64,000 nucleotides of DNA from Eubacterium sp. (GTDB taxonomy: Bacteria; Bacillota; Clostridia; Oscillospirales; Acutalibacteraceae), in the NCBI GenBank assembly GCA_014465955.1, contig JACTVT010000004.1, forward strand, positions 6,597 through 70,596, in the 5' to 3' direction. This document shows positions 34,051 to 45,014 of this stretch, piece after piece. Position numbers and translations under genes: made by a program. A model generated the notes under the pieces. The model did not search any database and was not told the origin of the DNA. It saw only the letters and a program-made list of their open reading frames with translations. The stretch's first letter is position 1; each line of letters opens with the position of its first letter.

Positions 34051-37000
34051 TTAATTATAATAACAGACTTTTCCGAGATGAAAAGAGTACAAAACCGCCT
34101 GTTTTACATTCATATTAAGTGTTTTTGATACTGCAGACTTATAGAATGCTATCTGATTTTTATACATATCAAGCAATTCTTTTTCATCTGATACCCTGTC
34201 TGTTTTATAATCCACAAGAATAAGTTCGCCGTTTTCCTCAAACACACAGTCTGAAATACCCTGAATTAAAACTTCTTCATGGCTGTCGGTATCTTCAAAT
34301 TCAGAGAGCGAAACAAAAGAGGATACTTTTATTTCCCTGTAAATATTATCTGAATTAAACATTCTTTCAGCGAAATCGGAATTAAAAAATTTCATAAGTG
34401 CGTTTCTGTTTAAACTCTCTGCCTGCTCTGCTGACAAAAAACCTTTATCGGTTATTCTTGCGATTTCAGACTCAAGATCAGCCTTAGCAATTTCATAATC
34501 GCAGAACTGCATAAATGTGTGCATTGCCGTTCCTCTCTGCCCTGGTGTCAAACCGGATTTATTCAAAAATGCAGGCTTTGACGAAGCAAAATACTTCATC
34601 GATTTGATGCTGTCATCAAGACAGGAGGCATTTCGCTTTGCAGTTGACTTGCTGAGATTTATATAATCATATTTGTATTGCAGTTTTTCATTAATTTTTT
34701 CAACAATATCATTATCACATCTGCATTGCACATTATTTTCAGGTTTTGCAATTTCCGATACATTTTCAGTAACTTCAATATTCAAATCAAAATCAGAATA
34801 TTTAATTGTAACATCCTGCCCGGTCAAATCACGAAGTACCTGTCCGTTTTTATGCATAAGAGCACAAAGTAAAAATATATCGCTGTCACGCTCTATGTTT
34901 TTAATATAATATGGAGCAATTTTTCCGTTAATAATTTTAGGCGCAAGTTTAATAACTTTTTTTTCAAGATTATCAACAGTAACAAACGATATAAACTGCT
35001 CTTTTGCCCTTGTCATTGCAACATACAGAACACGCAGGTTTTCGCCCATACTCATACATTTGCTGATATTCTGCATAGCAAGATAAGGAAATGTATATGT
35101 CTGGCACAATAATTCACTGTTAAACCTTTTTACGCCGATACCGTCTGAGGACAAAAGAATTTTTTCAGATAAATCGGAATTATTATATTTTCTTTCCGCA
35201 CCGGCAAGAATAACCACCGGAAATTCAAGACCTTTTGATTTGTGCACACTCATAATTGAAACTGCATTCTGTGCACCTGCGCTGATTGACGGGCCTTCAA
35301 TTCCCCTGTCACTTTCCTCAACCTTTGCAAGCAAGCGCATAAATGAAGTTAATCCAACACTGTCTGACGCATCAAAGTTCTTGGCAAATTCAATCAGTTT
35401 ATTTATATTGTTGACTCTTTGCTCACCGTTTCCGAGCGCATTTGCAAGAGCAAAAATATTCTTGAATTCGCAAAGAAAACGGATAAAATATGCTACTGAC
35501 ATTGTAACGGAATTTTTGCGCAGAATTTCAATATCTTTTAAAAATTCCTTTACCTTAGGCATATCACTTCTTAAAACGGCAGAATACAAACTGCCTTTTG
35601 CGGAATCAACTCTTATCTGAGCCATTTCATCAGCAGTGAAGCCGTAAATTGCAGACATCATTACTGCAAGCAGCGGAATATCCTGCATCGGATTATCTAT
35701 AATTTTAAGAAACGAAGTTAAAATTCTAATTTCATTGCTTTCAAAAAGATTTGATGAATTATCACAGACAACAGGAATTCCGTATGATGTAAGAACATCA
35801 GTGTAAATACCTGTATGCCCTTTTTGTGAGCGCAAAAGGATAACAATATCACCATACTCAATATCACGAAAATGATCTTTATCCCAAATTTGTTCTTTCG
35901 AATTTATCTTTTTATTTATGGTTTCGGCAATATATACTGCCTCTTTTTCGTCAAGATCGGCTGTTTTGGTATTGTTTAAAATCTTAATCTGTGCCGACGG
36001 TATTTCCGTATCACCGAACTTGGCACCATAATTCAGATATTCATCTTCATTATACTCAATATCGCCGACTTCTTTTTGCATAAGTATCGAAAAAACGTAA
36101 TTTACATATTTGCAGATTTCGTCACGCGAACGAAAATTTTTATCAAGTATAATTTTCGAATCAGTCTGTTTATCAGGATTATAATACAGATATTTTTCTT
36201 TTTTTTCATTAAATATTTCGGGCATTGCCAGCCTGAAACGGTAAATACTCTGCTTTATATCACCAACCATAAAACGGTTACTGCCATTTGAAAGAACCTG
36301 AAAAAGCATATCCTGAGCACGATTTGTATCCTGATACTCATCAATAAGAATTTCATAAAAATCGTCTGATAAATCTTTTGATAACTGAGTCGGAACCACT
36401 TCTCCGTTTTCATTTTTAAACAGCAGTTTGATTGCAAACTGCTCAACATCTGCAAATGTATACTCGTTAGACTCATCTTTCAAATGACTTAATTCTTCAT
36501 CAACCTTCAAAACCACTTCATACAATTTAAGCATAATCGGATACAGATATTCCATATCGTCATAATAATCAGCCTCGGAAAGGCTCATCAGCCTTTCAAA
36601 ATTCTTTTTATTGACAATATCTTTATACGCATTATGCCTTTCCGCAAGTTCCTCCTTTACAGGCGAAACATAACCTTTTTTATAGGGCATACTTTTGAAC
36701 CTGATATTTGAATATGCATTTTTCATATCATCCCACGACGAATCAAGAGCATCAATCAGATTTTCAAGTATCTGTCTGTTAATATTCAACATATCGGTAT
36801 ATTTATCAAAAAGCAGATCATCTTTTAAAAGTATATCATATGAACTGTTGATAATACCGATTGCAAAGTTTATATTACTGCGAAGTTCGCTTTTTAAAAA
36901 ATTTATCCAGTCACTATCCTGCATTGAATATTTCGGATTATATTTTTCAACCATTTCTTTCAGCCATTCAAACGGAAAAGGCTGTGCATAAATATATGTA

Positions 37001-37533
37001 TGAATTCTTTTGATAACATCAGCAAATGCACTGTTATCTTTTGAACTGCTGAACATTTCAAGAAGTGTCTTGAACACTTCGTCATCATTTTCAAAATAAT
37101 CGTCAATAACCGTATTAATCGCAGTTTCAGAAAGTATATCTGCCTTCGCACCGTCAAGAAGACCGAAATCCTGATTAATTCCCAGTTCAAAGAAATTTTC
37201 ACGCACAAGATTAATGCAAAAAGAATCTATCGTGCAAATTTTTGCAGCAGGCACAAGCGACAACTGCCTTGCAGCATTCATATCAGCAGGATTTTCAAGC
37301 AAAATTTTATTAAGTGCACCGGAAATTCTTGTGCGCATTTCAGCAGCGGCCGCATTTGTAAAAGTAACTATAAGAAGTTTATCAATATCTACAGGATTGT
37401 TTTCATCTGTAATCAGTTTTATAACTCTTTCTACAAGAACAGCAGTTTTACCTGAGCCTGCAGCGGCAGAAACAAGCACATTTCTGTTTCTTGCTTTGAT
37501 TGCATTATGCTGTTGTTTTGTCCATTCAGGCAA
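34051..37533 (-). CDS. addA: AddA helicase-nuclease subunit
   Basis: Large subunit of the AddAB recombination-repair complex, working like RecBCD on DNA ends. Walker A is 'VSAAAGSGKTAVL' (about residues 22-34), helicase motifs continue with 'LIDEYQDTNRAQ' and 'MSVHKSKGLEFPVV', and the C-terminal RecB-like nuclease has 'LVDYKTDRV'. 1160 aa. Translation starts at TTG 37533, just after the addB stop, with AAGGAGG inside the end of addB. The two subunits are therefore coupled. Confidence 0.96.
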   Translation of the reverse strand: MPEWTKQQHNAIKARNRNVLVSAAAGSGKTAVLVERVIKLITDENNPVDIDKLLIVTFTNAAAAEMRTRISGALNKILLENPADMNAARQLSLVPAAKICTIDSFCINLVRENFFELGINQDFGLLDGAKADILSETAINTVIDDYFENDDEVFKTLLEMFSSSKDNSAFADVIKRIHTYIYAQPFPFEWLKEMVEKYNPKYSMQDSDWINFLKSELRSNINFAIGIINSSYDILLKDDLLFDKYTDMLNINRQILENLIDALDSSWDDMKNAYSNIRFKSMPYKKGYVSPVKEELAERHNAYKDIVNKKNFERLMSLSEADYYDDMEYLYPIMLKLYEVVLKVDEELSHLKDESNEYTFADVEQFAIKLLFKNENGEVVPTQLSKDLSDDFYEILIDEYQDTNRAQDMLFQVLSNGSNRFMVGDIKQSIYRFRLAMPEIFNEKKEKYLYYNPDKQTDSKIILDKNFRSRDEICKYVNYVFSILMQKEVGDIEYNEDEYLNYGAKFGDTEIPSAQIKILNNTKTADLDEKEAVYIAETINKKINSKEQIWDKDHFRDIEYGDIVILLRSQKGHTGIYTDVLTSYGIPVVCDNSSNLFESNEIRILTSFLKIIDNPMQDIPLLAVMMSAIYGFTADEMAQIRVDSAKGSLYSAVLRSDMPKVKEFLKDIEILRKNSVTMSVAYFIRFLCEFKNIFALANALGNGEQRVNNINKLIEFAKNFDASDSVGLTSFMRLLAKVEESDRGIEGPSISAGAQNAVSIMSVHKSKGLEFPVVILAGAERKYNNSDLSEKILLSSDGIGVKRFNSELLCQTYTFPYLAMQNISKCMSMGENLRVLYVAMTRAKEQFISFVTVDNLEKKVIKLAPKIINGKIAPYYIKNIERDSDIFLLCALMHKNGQVLRDLTGQDVTIKYSDFDLNIEVTENVSEIAKPENNVQCRCDNDIVEKINEKLQYKYDYINLSKSTAKRNASCLDDSIKSMKYFASSKPAFLNKSGLTPGQRGTAMHTFMQFCDYEIAKADLESEIARITDKGFLSAEQAESLNRNALMKFFNSDFAERMFNSDNIYREIKVSSFVSLSEFEDTDSHEEVLIQGISDCVFEENGELILVDYKTDRVSDEKELLDMYKNQIAFYKSAVSKTLNMNVKQAVLYSFHLGKVCYYN

Positions 37534-37535
37534 CT

Positions 37536-40500
37536 CTACTCCTCCTTCAAAATTTCTATTACTTCTTTATCGTCATATTCCTGCATTTCACGTTTTTCAA
37601 TCATTTTTCTGTTAGCACAAACGGATGAATAATCGCAATATTCGCAGGTTTTATCGTGATTCTTACCGTTTATGGGATTCTGATTAATATATCCTTTATG
37701 AAGATTATTACCCATTAATGCAATCAACGCCTCTGTCTTCTTCTCAATTCTGCCGAGTTCTTCAAGTGAAGCAAAAGCACCGATAACATCACCGTCTTTG
37801 TTGATTTTAACAGGAATATATCTGCCTTTTAAATCGTGCTCCATAGATTCAAGAATGTTGTGATTTTCATCATAAAGAACAATACCTTTCATTTTAAATT
37901 CACTGTCTTCGTTCTTTGAAACATTTTCTTTGGCAATATTTTTATTGGAAGTCAAAACAGATTTGGAGGAATGCATATAGAGCACACCTGCCGGAATACC
38001 CGAATATTCACAATTTTTATCATTACAAAGTGTGAAAAGATAAACAAACATCTGTAAATTAAGTCCATATAAAATATCCGACAAACTGAACATCTTACTG
38101 CCCGATTTATAATCAACTACACGAACAAACTTTACTCCGTTTTTCTCAAGCACATCAACACGGTCAATAGAGCCTTTCAGACTGACAGTTCCTCCATTTT
38201 CAAGATCAATTAATGCAGGTTTTACTGCACCGTCTTTATCAATATCAAGTTCAAACGCTTTTGCCTCAAAATCAGACTGGGAAAACTCTTCGGCAATACG
38301 GTTTACAACACTTGTAATCATATTTGAAAGACGGGTAAACTGATAGATAAAACGTTTACTCAGGCTGTCCCCGTTAATTATTTCCGCACTTAAATACTTG
38401 TTAAGATATTTATTTACAAGACTGTTTATATCTTCACGTTTCATTTGAGAAAGTGTTTTGGAACCAACATCTGAAAGAATACTTTCAAGCACATAATGAA
38501 TTACCGTGCCTGTCTGCATAGCGTCCATTTTAACTGCCGTTCTCGGCTTTGCCAAAAGACCGTATTTACAGAAATATCTGAAAGAACAGTTGAAATAATC
38601 CTCCATTCGCGAAGCAGAAAGATACATATCTTTGCCGAATAAATCTACAGAAAGTCTTTCATTTTTAAGATTTATGTCATCATTATCTGCAAGCATTTTA
38701 ACTGCATTGTATCTGTTGTCATTTTTAAGGCTCTCTTTAAGTGATGCGCTGAAAACTGTATTATCGGCAAAATGCTCTGCCATATATTCAAATGCAGATT
38801 CATGGCTTTCAATTCTGTCTATTTCGTCAATATCTCTTAAAGTCAATTCACAAATATCGGGAAATATATTTTTAATTGAGGTTACTATAATTGACGGCGA
38901 AGAATCCCCCTCGCCTGTATAAGATATACAAAGTTTCTGCGAAGAACAGCTGAGTGCCATATAAGCAAAATAACGCTCCTGAAGATTAAGAACTTCACCG
39001 AAAGAATAAAGCTTAAAGTCATTATTATTTAGAATAATTCTGTCACTTTCTGAAAAAAGACCGTTACAGACAACATTTTGCGGGAATTCACCTTCATTTG
39101 CACCTAAAATATAGACAGACTTCGGATTATCTGCTCTGATTCTGTCTGCCTGACCTATTTGCACATTATCTATGCCCTGAGGCAAAACGCCCAAATCTTC
39201 TGAAGAAATCATTATATTGAAATAGTTAAGATATTCTTCGGCAGACAAAATTTCATTACCTGTAATTTCAGCAAGTTTATTAAGGATTTCCATAAGAGAA
39301 TCCCAGATTCGTTCCTGTTCTTCTGCAAGAAGATTAAGATTTGACTCTTCAAGATTTACAGCAAGTTCTTTCAAATGAACATTAACGTTGAATTTAATAA
39401 GCGTATCATAAACTGCTCTGCTGATTTCAATTGCCGACGCATTTTTAATTTTCTTTTTAAATGACATCAGAATATCAACAAGATATTTCCGTGAACTGTT
39501 AATTCTTTCAAGCGTTTTCAAATCATTTTCGCTTATGTCGGAAACAAAGCCTCTTGAAGAATTTTCAAAATCTGCGCTCCACTTTTTGATTCCGTTAATA
39601 TTCCACATAAATATGTAGTTTTCAAGTTCACAGATATCTTTATCACTCAAATCGGTTAACGATGTTTTTGCAAGACTTAAAATATCATCTGATTTAAAAG
39701 AATAAATAATGCATCTGAAAAGATACTGAACAAAAATGATAAGCGGCTGCGTTTTAACAGGCTGCCGTTCATCATCAAAGCAGGGAATCTCATACTTTTT
39801 AAAAGTATAAATAAGTTCATCGGAATATTTATTCAAATCACGGCAGATAACGGCAATATCTCTTGCTCTTATACCGTTTCTCAAATCTTTTTTTATCTCT
39901 GACGCAACGTAGCGGCATTCATCATAAACACTTCTGGCAGAATAAATTTTTATATAATCAGGTTCACCTGAAAACAATTGCGCAACTGTTGAAAAAGTAT
40001 TCTTTTCACACAAAAGAAGTTCATCATTCTGCGCTCTGAAATTTTGATTAAGATTTATAAAATCATAATCAACGCCTGATTTTTTACAGATTTTTTCAAG
40101 AATTGCAATGCTTTTATTTACATATGAAAACAAATCAAATGGATTATCCGTTGAGTAAGAATCGGTAGCAAAAGTAATTGTAACATCTTTTGCTTTTGCA
40201 ATTACCAATTCGAGTATTTTATATTCATTTGCAACAAAACCGTTAAAGCCGTCAATAAGAACATACTTATCATTTAAATAATCATTGTTACTGAGGATTG
40301 TATAAAGTCTGCTCAAATCATCAGCACTGTCAAGAAATTTATCAACAATAAGGCCCTCATATGTTTTAATAATAAGCCCCATATCACGAAGTTTGCATGA
40401 CAATGTCTTTTTGTCAACCGAATCAGACACGGCAAGCATTTCATCATACGAAATATTGCAGGATTTCATTTCATCATAAATATTAACCATCGAATTTACG

Positions 40501-40847
40501 AATGATGACTTATTGACCTTTTTTTTGAATAAAACGAGTTCGTCTTTAACTATATCTATGGCTTTTTTCATTAAAACACCTTTTGCACCTTTTGAAAGCA
40601 AAGGCAGGGTGCTGCCGCCGTAAAGCTTTACAGCCTCATTATAAAGACGTGAAAAAGATGAATTTTCAACTTTGCCGATATTCTGCTCTCCAAGCATTTT
40701 GAGAAGTTTTTTTTCGGCAGTAAAATTATACTGCTCAGGGGTAATGAGCAGTATATTATCAGCCTTATCATCAATCAGTTTTTTGATTTTGTTAAAGCAA
40801 TATTCAGTTTTACCATAGCCGGCGCGGCCTAAAACAAAATGAAGCAT
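37536..40847 (-). CDS. addB: AddB nuclease subunit
   Basis: Partner of AddA. The N-terminus has a Walker A-like 'GRAGYGKTEYCF'. The C-terminal RecB-like nuclease includes 'VRVVDYKSGSKMF', and its iron-sulfur cluster cysteines are 'NCSFRYFCKYG' plus 'KTCEYCDYSSVC' near residue 1080. 1103 aa is slightly shorter than the B. subtilis protein. The ATG shares a base with the phosphohexomutase stop (TAATG). Confidence 0.95.
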   Translation of the reverse strand: MLHFVLGRAGYGKTEYCFNKIKKLIDDKADNILLITPEQYNFTAEKKLLKMLGEQNIGKVENSSFSRLYNEAVKLYGGSTLPLLSKGAKGVLMKKAIDIVKDELVLFKKKVNKSSFVNSMVNIYDEMKSCNISYDEMLAVSDSVDKKTLSCKLRDMGLIIKTYEGLIVDKFLDSADDLSRLYTILSNNDYLNDKYVLIDGFNGFVANEYKILELVIAKAKDVTITFATDSYSTDNPFDLFSYVNKSIAILEKICKKSGVDYDFINLNQNFRAQNDELLLCEKNTFSTVAQLFSGEPDYIKIYSARSVYDECRYVASEIKKDLRNGIRARDIAVICRDLNKYSDELIYTFKKYEIPCFDDERQPVKTQPLIIFVQYLFRCIIYSFKSDDILSLAKTSLTDLSDKDICELENYIFMWNINGIKKWSADFENSSRGFVSDISENDLKTLERINSSRKYLVDILMSFKKKIKNASAIEISRAVYDTLIKFNVNVHLKELAVNLEESNLNLLAEEQERIWDSLMEILNKLAEITGNEILSAEEYLNYFNIMISSEDLGVLPQGIDNVQIGQADRIRADNPKSVYILGANEGEFPQNVVCNGLFSESDRIILNNNDFKLYSFGEVLNLQERYFAYMALSCSSQKLCISYTGEGDSSPSIIVTSIKNIFPDICELTLRDIDEIDRIESHESAFEYMAEHFADNTVFSASLKESLKNDNRYNAVKMLADNDDINLKNERLSVDLFGKDMYLSASRMEDYFNCSFRYFCKYGLLAKPRTAVKMDAMQTGTVIHYVLESILSDVGSKTLSQMKREDINSLVNKYLNKYLSAEIINGDSLSKRFIYQFTRLSNMITSVVNRIAEEFSQSDFEAKAFELDIDKDGAVKPALIDLENGGTVSLKGSIDRVDVLEKNGVKFVRVVDYKSGSKMFSLSDILYGLNLQMFVYLFTLCNDKNCEYSGIPAGVLYMHSSKSVLTSNKNIAKENVSKNEDSEFKMKGIVLYDENHNILESMEHDLKGRYIPVKINKDGDVIGAFASLEELGRIEKKTEALIALMGNNLHKGYINQNPINGKNHDKTCEYCDYSSVCANRKMIEKREMQEYDDKEVIEILKEE

Positions 40848-42313
40848 TATTTAAAATTCCTTAAATCAAGTTTGTCAAAATCTGAAAAGAACTGTTTTAA
40901 CTCTTTTGCAATTTCATCGCAAACACCGAGATTATCATTTTCAATATTAAGCGGTAAAATCGGGTCGTGAACCGACAGACGAAGCAAAAACCAGCCGCCG
41001 TCAATATTAATTCTTACGCCCTCGTAATTTTCCTTTTCAACCTGCCAGCCGTCACGGTTTTCGGCATACTCTGTAAGTGAAGCAATTACATTTTCACCGT
41101 ATTCTTTAAAATCATCAAGCAGAATTGGAATTCTGATTTCAATACTTTCGGCAGGCTCTTCAAGTGATGAAATAAGTTCATCAATGCTCTTGCCTTGCTT
41201 GTTGAGTTTTGCAAGAAGAATAATAATCTTTGTAGCAAGATAAGCGCCGTCATCAAGAAAATAATTTTCTTTAAGTGCAGCATGACCGCTTGTTTCAATA
41301 GCAAGAGTTGAATTAACGCCCGATTGATTGAGTTCGATTGACTTATCAATAACATTTTTATAACCACGCTTAAAGCGAAGTTGCCTGCCGCCTAAATCCT
41401 GCTCAATGAATTTGCGCAGTCCGTCAGACGTTAAACTGTCGGTAACGATAGTTGCTCCCTTATTATTTTCAAGTGCAATAACAGATGCAAGCGCAACAAG
41501 CCTATTACGGTTAATTTCCTCACCGCTTGCACTTACACAACCCATTCTGTCAACATCTGTATCAAAAATCAATCCGAAATCTGCGCCTGAATTCTTAACC
41601 ATTTCACAGGCAGATTCAATTGCCTGCTTATTTTCAGGGTTCGGAATATGATTCGGGAACATACCGTCAGGCTCTAAAAACTGACTTGCAGACACATCTG
41701 CGCCCAAAGGCTTAAGTACATTTTCGGCATAAAATCCGCCGACGCCGTTACCTGCGTCAACTGCAATTTTAAGACCGCTAAGCGGTTTATCTCCAAACTG
41801 CACCTCATTTATAATAACATTTCTTAAATGCCCACAGTATACACTCATAAAATCATACTGAATAACACTTCCGTTTAAATTACTCGAAACTGCGTTAGAA
41901 GCAAGACTTAAAATCTCTGTCAGTTCAGAACTTTCCAGACCGCCGTTTCTCGTGAAGAATTTAAGCCCGTTTCGCTGATAAGGGTGATGAGATGCCGTAA
42001 TTTCAAGTGCACAGTCCACTTTAATATCAAGAACTATACTCATAAACATAGACGGCGTCGATGCAAGGCCGAAATCATAAACAGTCAGACCCTCGCCTTT
42101 AAATGCCTTAATAGCGGCATTTTTAATTCTGTCTGCCGAAATTCTTGAATCATGACCTACTGAAATTCTGATATCCGCTTTATTTTCTTTCTGTTTAATC
42201 CATTTTGAAAAGGCAATGCAAATTTTTTCCACAACTTCATCAGTAAGTTCAATCTGTTCCGTATCTGTTTCAACAGCAACGCCTCTTACGTCAGTGCCGC
42301 TTTTTAATTTCAT
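40847..42313 (-). CDS. Phosphomannomutase / phosphoglucomutase family protein
   Basis: An alpha-D-phosphohexomutase that moves phosphate between C1 and C6 of hexoses. The phospho-Ser loop is 'EITASHHPYQRNGLKFF', the metal loop is 'FDTDVDRMG', and the sugar-binding loop is seen near 'ETSGHAALKENYF'. The fifth loop residue is His where Asn is usual, as in the TASHLP-type branch. Start is placed at ATG 42313 (488 aa) because the family begins near 'LKSGTDVRGVA'; ATG 42334 overlaps the upstream gene. Cell-wall or polysaccharide sugar supply is likely. Confidence 0.88.
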   Translation of the reverse strand: MKLKSGTDVRGVAVETDTEQIELTDEVVEKICIAFSKWIKQKENKADIRISVGHDSRISADRIKNAAIKAFKGEGLTVYDFGLASTPSMFMSIVLDIKVDCALEITASHHPYQRNGLKFFTRNGGLESSELTEILSLASNAVSSNLNGSVIQYDFMSVYCGHLRNVIINEVQFGDKPLSGLKIAVDAGNGVGGFYAENVLKPLGADVSASQFLEPDGMFPNHIPNPENKQAIESACEMVKNSGADFGLIFDTDVDRMGCVSASGEEINRNRLVALASVIALENNKGATIVTDSLTSDGLRKFIEQDLGGRQLRFKRGYKNVIDKSIELNQSGVNSTLAIETSGHAALKENYFLDDGAYLATKIIILLAKLNKQGKSIDELISSLEEPAESIEIRIPILLDDFKEYGENVIASLTEYAENRDGWQVEKENYEGVRINIDGGWFLLRLSVHDPILPLNIENDNLGVCDEIAKELKQFFSDFDKLDLRNFK

Positions 42314-42317
42314 AATT

Positions 42318-43034
42318 CTATCTTCTGTAAACATCTGTATTAATCATCCCTTCGTTAAATGCTCTGTCATACGCCTCAATAAGCATTTCATAAATAGGCG
42401 TAAGCGCTTTAATATAAGATTTTAATTCATCTATTAATTCAGGCTTTGCGATATTGCCAATATCGGGCGACCATTTTGAAAATTCCATATTTTTTGCATT
42501 AGTATACTTTTTCAGATTTTCGGGCGCATCGGGAATTTTATCCTTTTTATAAAAATCCCTTACGCCGTAAACAAGCCCCTCTTTTTCTGCCTTTTTAACG
42601 GCTTTAAGCCACTTATCGGGATTTTCCATAATAATCTGACGGACATAATCAAACTGAGCAGGCTTGCCTGTCCACATTCCGAGACCGAAGCAGTAACCCA
42701 TTGAATGAAACTCAAACCAGAAAAAAGGTGCAAAGGGATACTGAAATTTATTTCGCCTTAACATAAGCCAGAGATTTTCACGATACATCAATTTGCTTTT
42801 TGAGCGCCTTGTATCACGCCTTATTCTTGAAACAACGTAATTCGGATTTGTATCTGCAAGCGGCTCAATTTCGCATATATCCTCTGATAAATCAAGCACA
42901 ATCTGCCGCATTGGTATTGTTGCACCCTGCTTGATTTCCTCTTTATGCTCCTCATAAAAGGATTTTGAATCATTGAATCTGTTGATAGACAGAAGTTCTA
43001 TAGCCTCAGGTTTAATTCCGGTAAAATTATACAT
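42318..43034 (-). CDS. DUF2461 family protein
   Basis: 238 aa with the DUF2461 pattern: 'LLSINRFNDSKSFYEEHK' near the N-terminus, 'RIRRDTRRSKSKLMYRENLWL' and 'PFFWFEFHSMGYCFGLGMWTGKP' in the middle. These proteins are common and soluble, and their biochemical role is unknown. It overlaps the preceding YnbB-like gene by 8 nt, so it is translated from the same message. Confidence 0.85.
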   Translation of the reverse strand: MYNFTGIKPEAIELLSINRFNDSKSFYEEHKEEIKQGATIPMRQIVLDLSEDICEIEPLADTNPNYVVSRIRRDTRRSKSKLMYRENLWLMLRRNKFQYPFAPFFWFEFHSMGYCFGLGMWTGKPAQFDYVRQIIMENPDKWLKAVKKAEKEGLVYGVRDFYKKDKIPDAPENLKKYTNAKNMEFSKWSPDIGNIAKPELIDELKSYIKALTPIYEMLIEAYDRAFNEGMINTDVYRR

Positions 43035-44295
43035 TCGGCAGCAGTCCTTTCTCTAACATTTTCTGAGCGGCAAGCATAGCACAGATTTTGGCACTGTGAA
43101 AATTCAGACCGCCCTGAATCCATGCATAAAACGGCTCTCTTATAGGCGCATCGGCAGAAAGTTCGATTGAAGAACCCAAGGTAAACGCACCAGCCGCCAT
43201 AACCACTTTACTGTCATAACCCGGCATATTCCACGGTTCGGGAAGAACAAAACTGTCAATCGGACTGCCGCTCTGTATTCCCTGACAGAAAGCAACAAGG
43301 CTTTCCTCGTTTTCAAGCCCTAATGACTGAACAATGTCGCCTCTTTCTGCATCATATGCAGGTGTAGTTTTATAACCGAATTCACTGAATAATGCTGATA
43401 TATAAACTGCACTTTTAAGTGCCTCGCCTACAGTGTGAGGTGCATAAAATAAGCCCATATAAAGTTCCCGTGTATGACCGAGACTTGCGCCGACCTCTTT
43501 GCCGAGCCCCGGAGTAGTAAGCCTGTATGCACATTTTTCCACTAAATCGGCTCTGCCTGCAATATAACCGCCTGTTGTTGCAATTCCGCCACCTGCATTT
43601 TTTATCAGTGAACCTGCAATTAAATCTGCGCCGACCTCTGTAGGCTCTTTCGTCTGAACAAATTCGCCGTAACAATTGTCAACCATAACAATTACATTCG
43701 GATTTTTCTTTTTGGCAATTTTAACAACCTTTTCGATTTCTTCAATCAAAAGACTCGGGCGAAGTTCGTATCCCCTGCTCCGCTGAATATAAACCATAGT
43801 GACCGTATCATCGACAGCACTCTCTATAGCCTCATAATCAAGTCTTTCATCTTTAAGCGGTACTTCATCATATATGACGCCGAAATCCTTTAAACTGCCC
43901 ATTCCTTCGCCTGATATGCCGATTACATTATGTATTGTGTCATATGGTGTGCCCGTAACGCAGAGCATTTTATCACCCGGTCTTAAAACGCCGAAAAGTG
44001 CAACGGCAAGCGTATGCGTTCCGCAGGTGAAATTATGGCGAACAAGCGCATCTTCCGCACCGAACACGGTTGCCCATACTTTATCAAGCGTATCACGTCC
44101 CCTGTCGCCGTAACCATAACCTGTGCTTGGGTAAAAATGCGTTTCGGATATACCATGCTCAATAAATGCAGACTGCACTTTAAGTTGATTATATTCTGTT
44201 ATTTTGTCTATTTTATCAAACTGATTTTTACATTTTTCAAGTACAAAATCAGAAATTTTTTCTATTTTTTCATCAATTTTAAAAAAAGGCGTCAT
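43027..44295 (-). CDS. YnbB-like PLP enzyme (methionine gamma-lyase / aluminium-resistance family)
   Basis: A fold-type I pyridoxal-phosphate enzyme of PF06838. The conserved 'STGYGYGDRGRDTLD' N-terminal segment, the 'VMVDNCYGEFVQ' aspartate and the lysine loop 'AGSLIKNAGGG' (PLP lysine) are clear. 422 aa. Often annotated as methionine gamma-lyase or aluminium resistance protein; its true substrate in clostridia is not settled. Start overlaps the GNAT stop by 4 nt. Confidence 0.9.
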   Translation of the reverse strand: MTPFFKIDEKIEKISDFVLEKCKNQFDKIDKITEYNQLKVQSAFIEHGISETHFYPSTGYGYGDRGRDTLDKVWATVFGAEDALVRHNFTCGTHTLAVALFGVLRPGDKMLCVTGTPYDTIHNVIGISGEGMGSLKDFGVIYDEVPLKDERLDYEAIESAVDDTVTMVYIQRSRGYELRPSLLIEEIEKVVKIAKKKNPNVIVMVDNCYGEFVQTKEPTEVGADLIAGSLIKNAGGGIATTGGYIAGRADLVEKCAYRLTTPGLGKEVGASLGHTRELYMGLFYAPHTVGEALKSAVYISALFSEFGYKTTPAYDAERGDIVQSLGLENEESLVAFCQGIQSGSPIDSFVLPEPWNMPGYDSKVVMAAGAFTLGSSIELSADAPIREPFYAWIQGGLNFHSAKICAMLAAQKMLEKGLLPNV

Positions 44296-45014
44296 TTATA
44301 AATTCTCCACTTTCCGATATTATCAAATAATAGTTTTTTATAAAAACTTTCGTTTTTATCTTTTTCGCGCATTAAAAAGACAGTTCCCGTAACATCGCAG
44401 CACATTGCAGAAACAAGCGCAGAAGCATAACCCGATTTTCTGAACTCAGGTTTAGTCTGCACGGCGGTAAGTATGGCATCATTTTCATAAATGGAGGAAA
44501 ATATTGCCGAGGAAATAATTTCACCGTCAACATTAAGCGTAACCGCTTTAGCACATCCATGGCGTATTCGGTGGCTTATATCAACATACCAACTTTCAAA
44601 ATCAACATTGCCGTAATCAACAAAATTAAACAAATCAAAAAGATACGGATATTCGTCAACATCAATGTAATCACACGCAATTTCTGTTTTTCTTTCACTG
44701 CTCATTATGATGCCGCTGTCATATTCTCTGTCCAAAAGAAAAGCATCATCACAAAGCAGAGTTGAAAAGCCCATAACATTAACGAATTCGGCCAGTTCTT
44801 CAATATCTGCCTTATTCTGAATATAAGACAGTGTAATATCATTATCAAGAATACATATAACTGCAGTAACTTCACTGTTATTCTTCTGTGCATAAAACCT
44901 GATAAAAGGATATTTTGTGCCGTATGCCCGAAACAGTGAAAATATTTTTACTGAAAAAATATCTTTTTTGCCGTATACTTCGGGACAAAAAGTTTCATCT
45001 AAAAGTTCAATCAT
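44292..45014 (-). CDS. GNAT-like acetyltransferase
   Basis: 240 aa. The N-terminal half is variable, and the C-terminal half has a GNAT core with 'VQTKPEFRKSGYASALVSAM' as the acetyl-CoA loop (about residues 182-201). The end 'NESFYKKLLFDNIGKW' matches the usual last strand region. The substrate is unknown. It overlaps the upstream peptidase gene by 8 nt in a tightly coupled run. Confidence 0.78.
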   Translation of the reverse strand: MIELLDETFCPEVYGKKDIFSVKIFSLFRAYGTKYPFIRFYAQKNNSEVTAVICILDNDITLSYIQNKADIEELAEFVNVMGFSTLLCDDAFLLDREYDSGIIMSSERKTEIACDYIDVDEYPYLFDLFNFVDYGNVDFESWYVDISHRIRHGCAKAVTLNVDGEIISSAIFSSIYENDAILTAVQTKPEFRKSGYASALVSAMCCDVTGTVFLMREKDKNESFYKKLLFDNIGKWRIYK

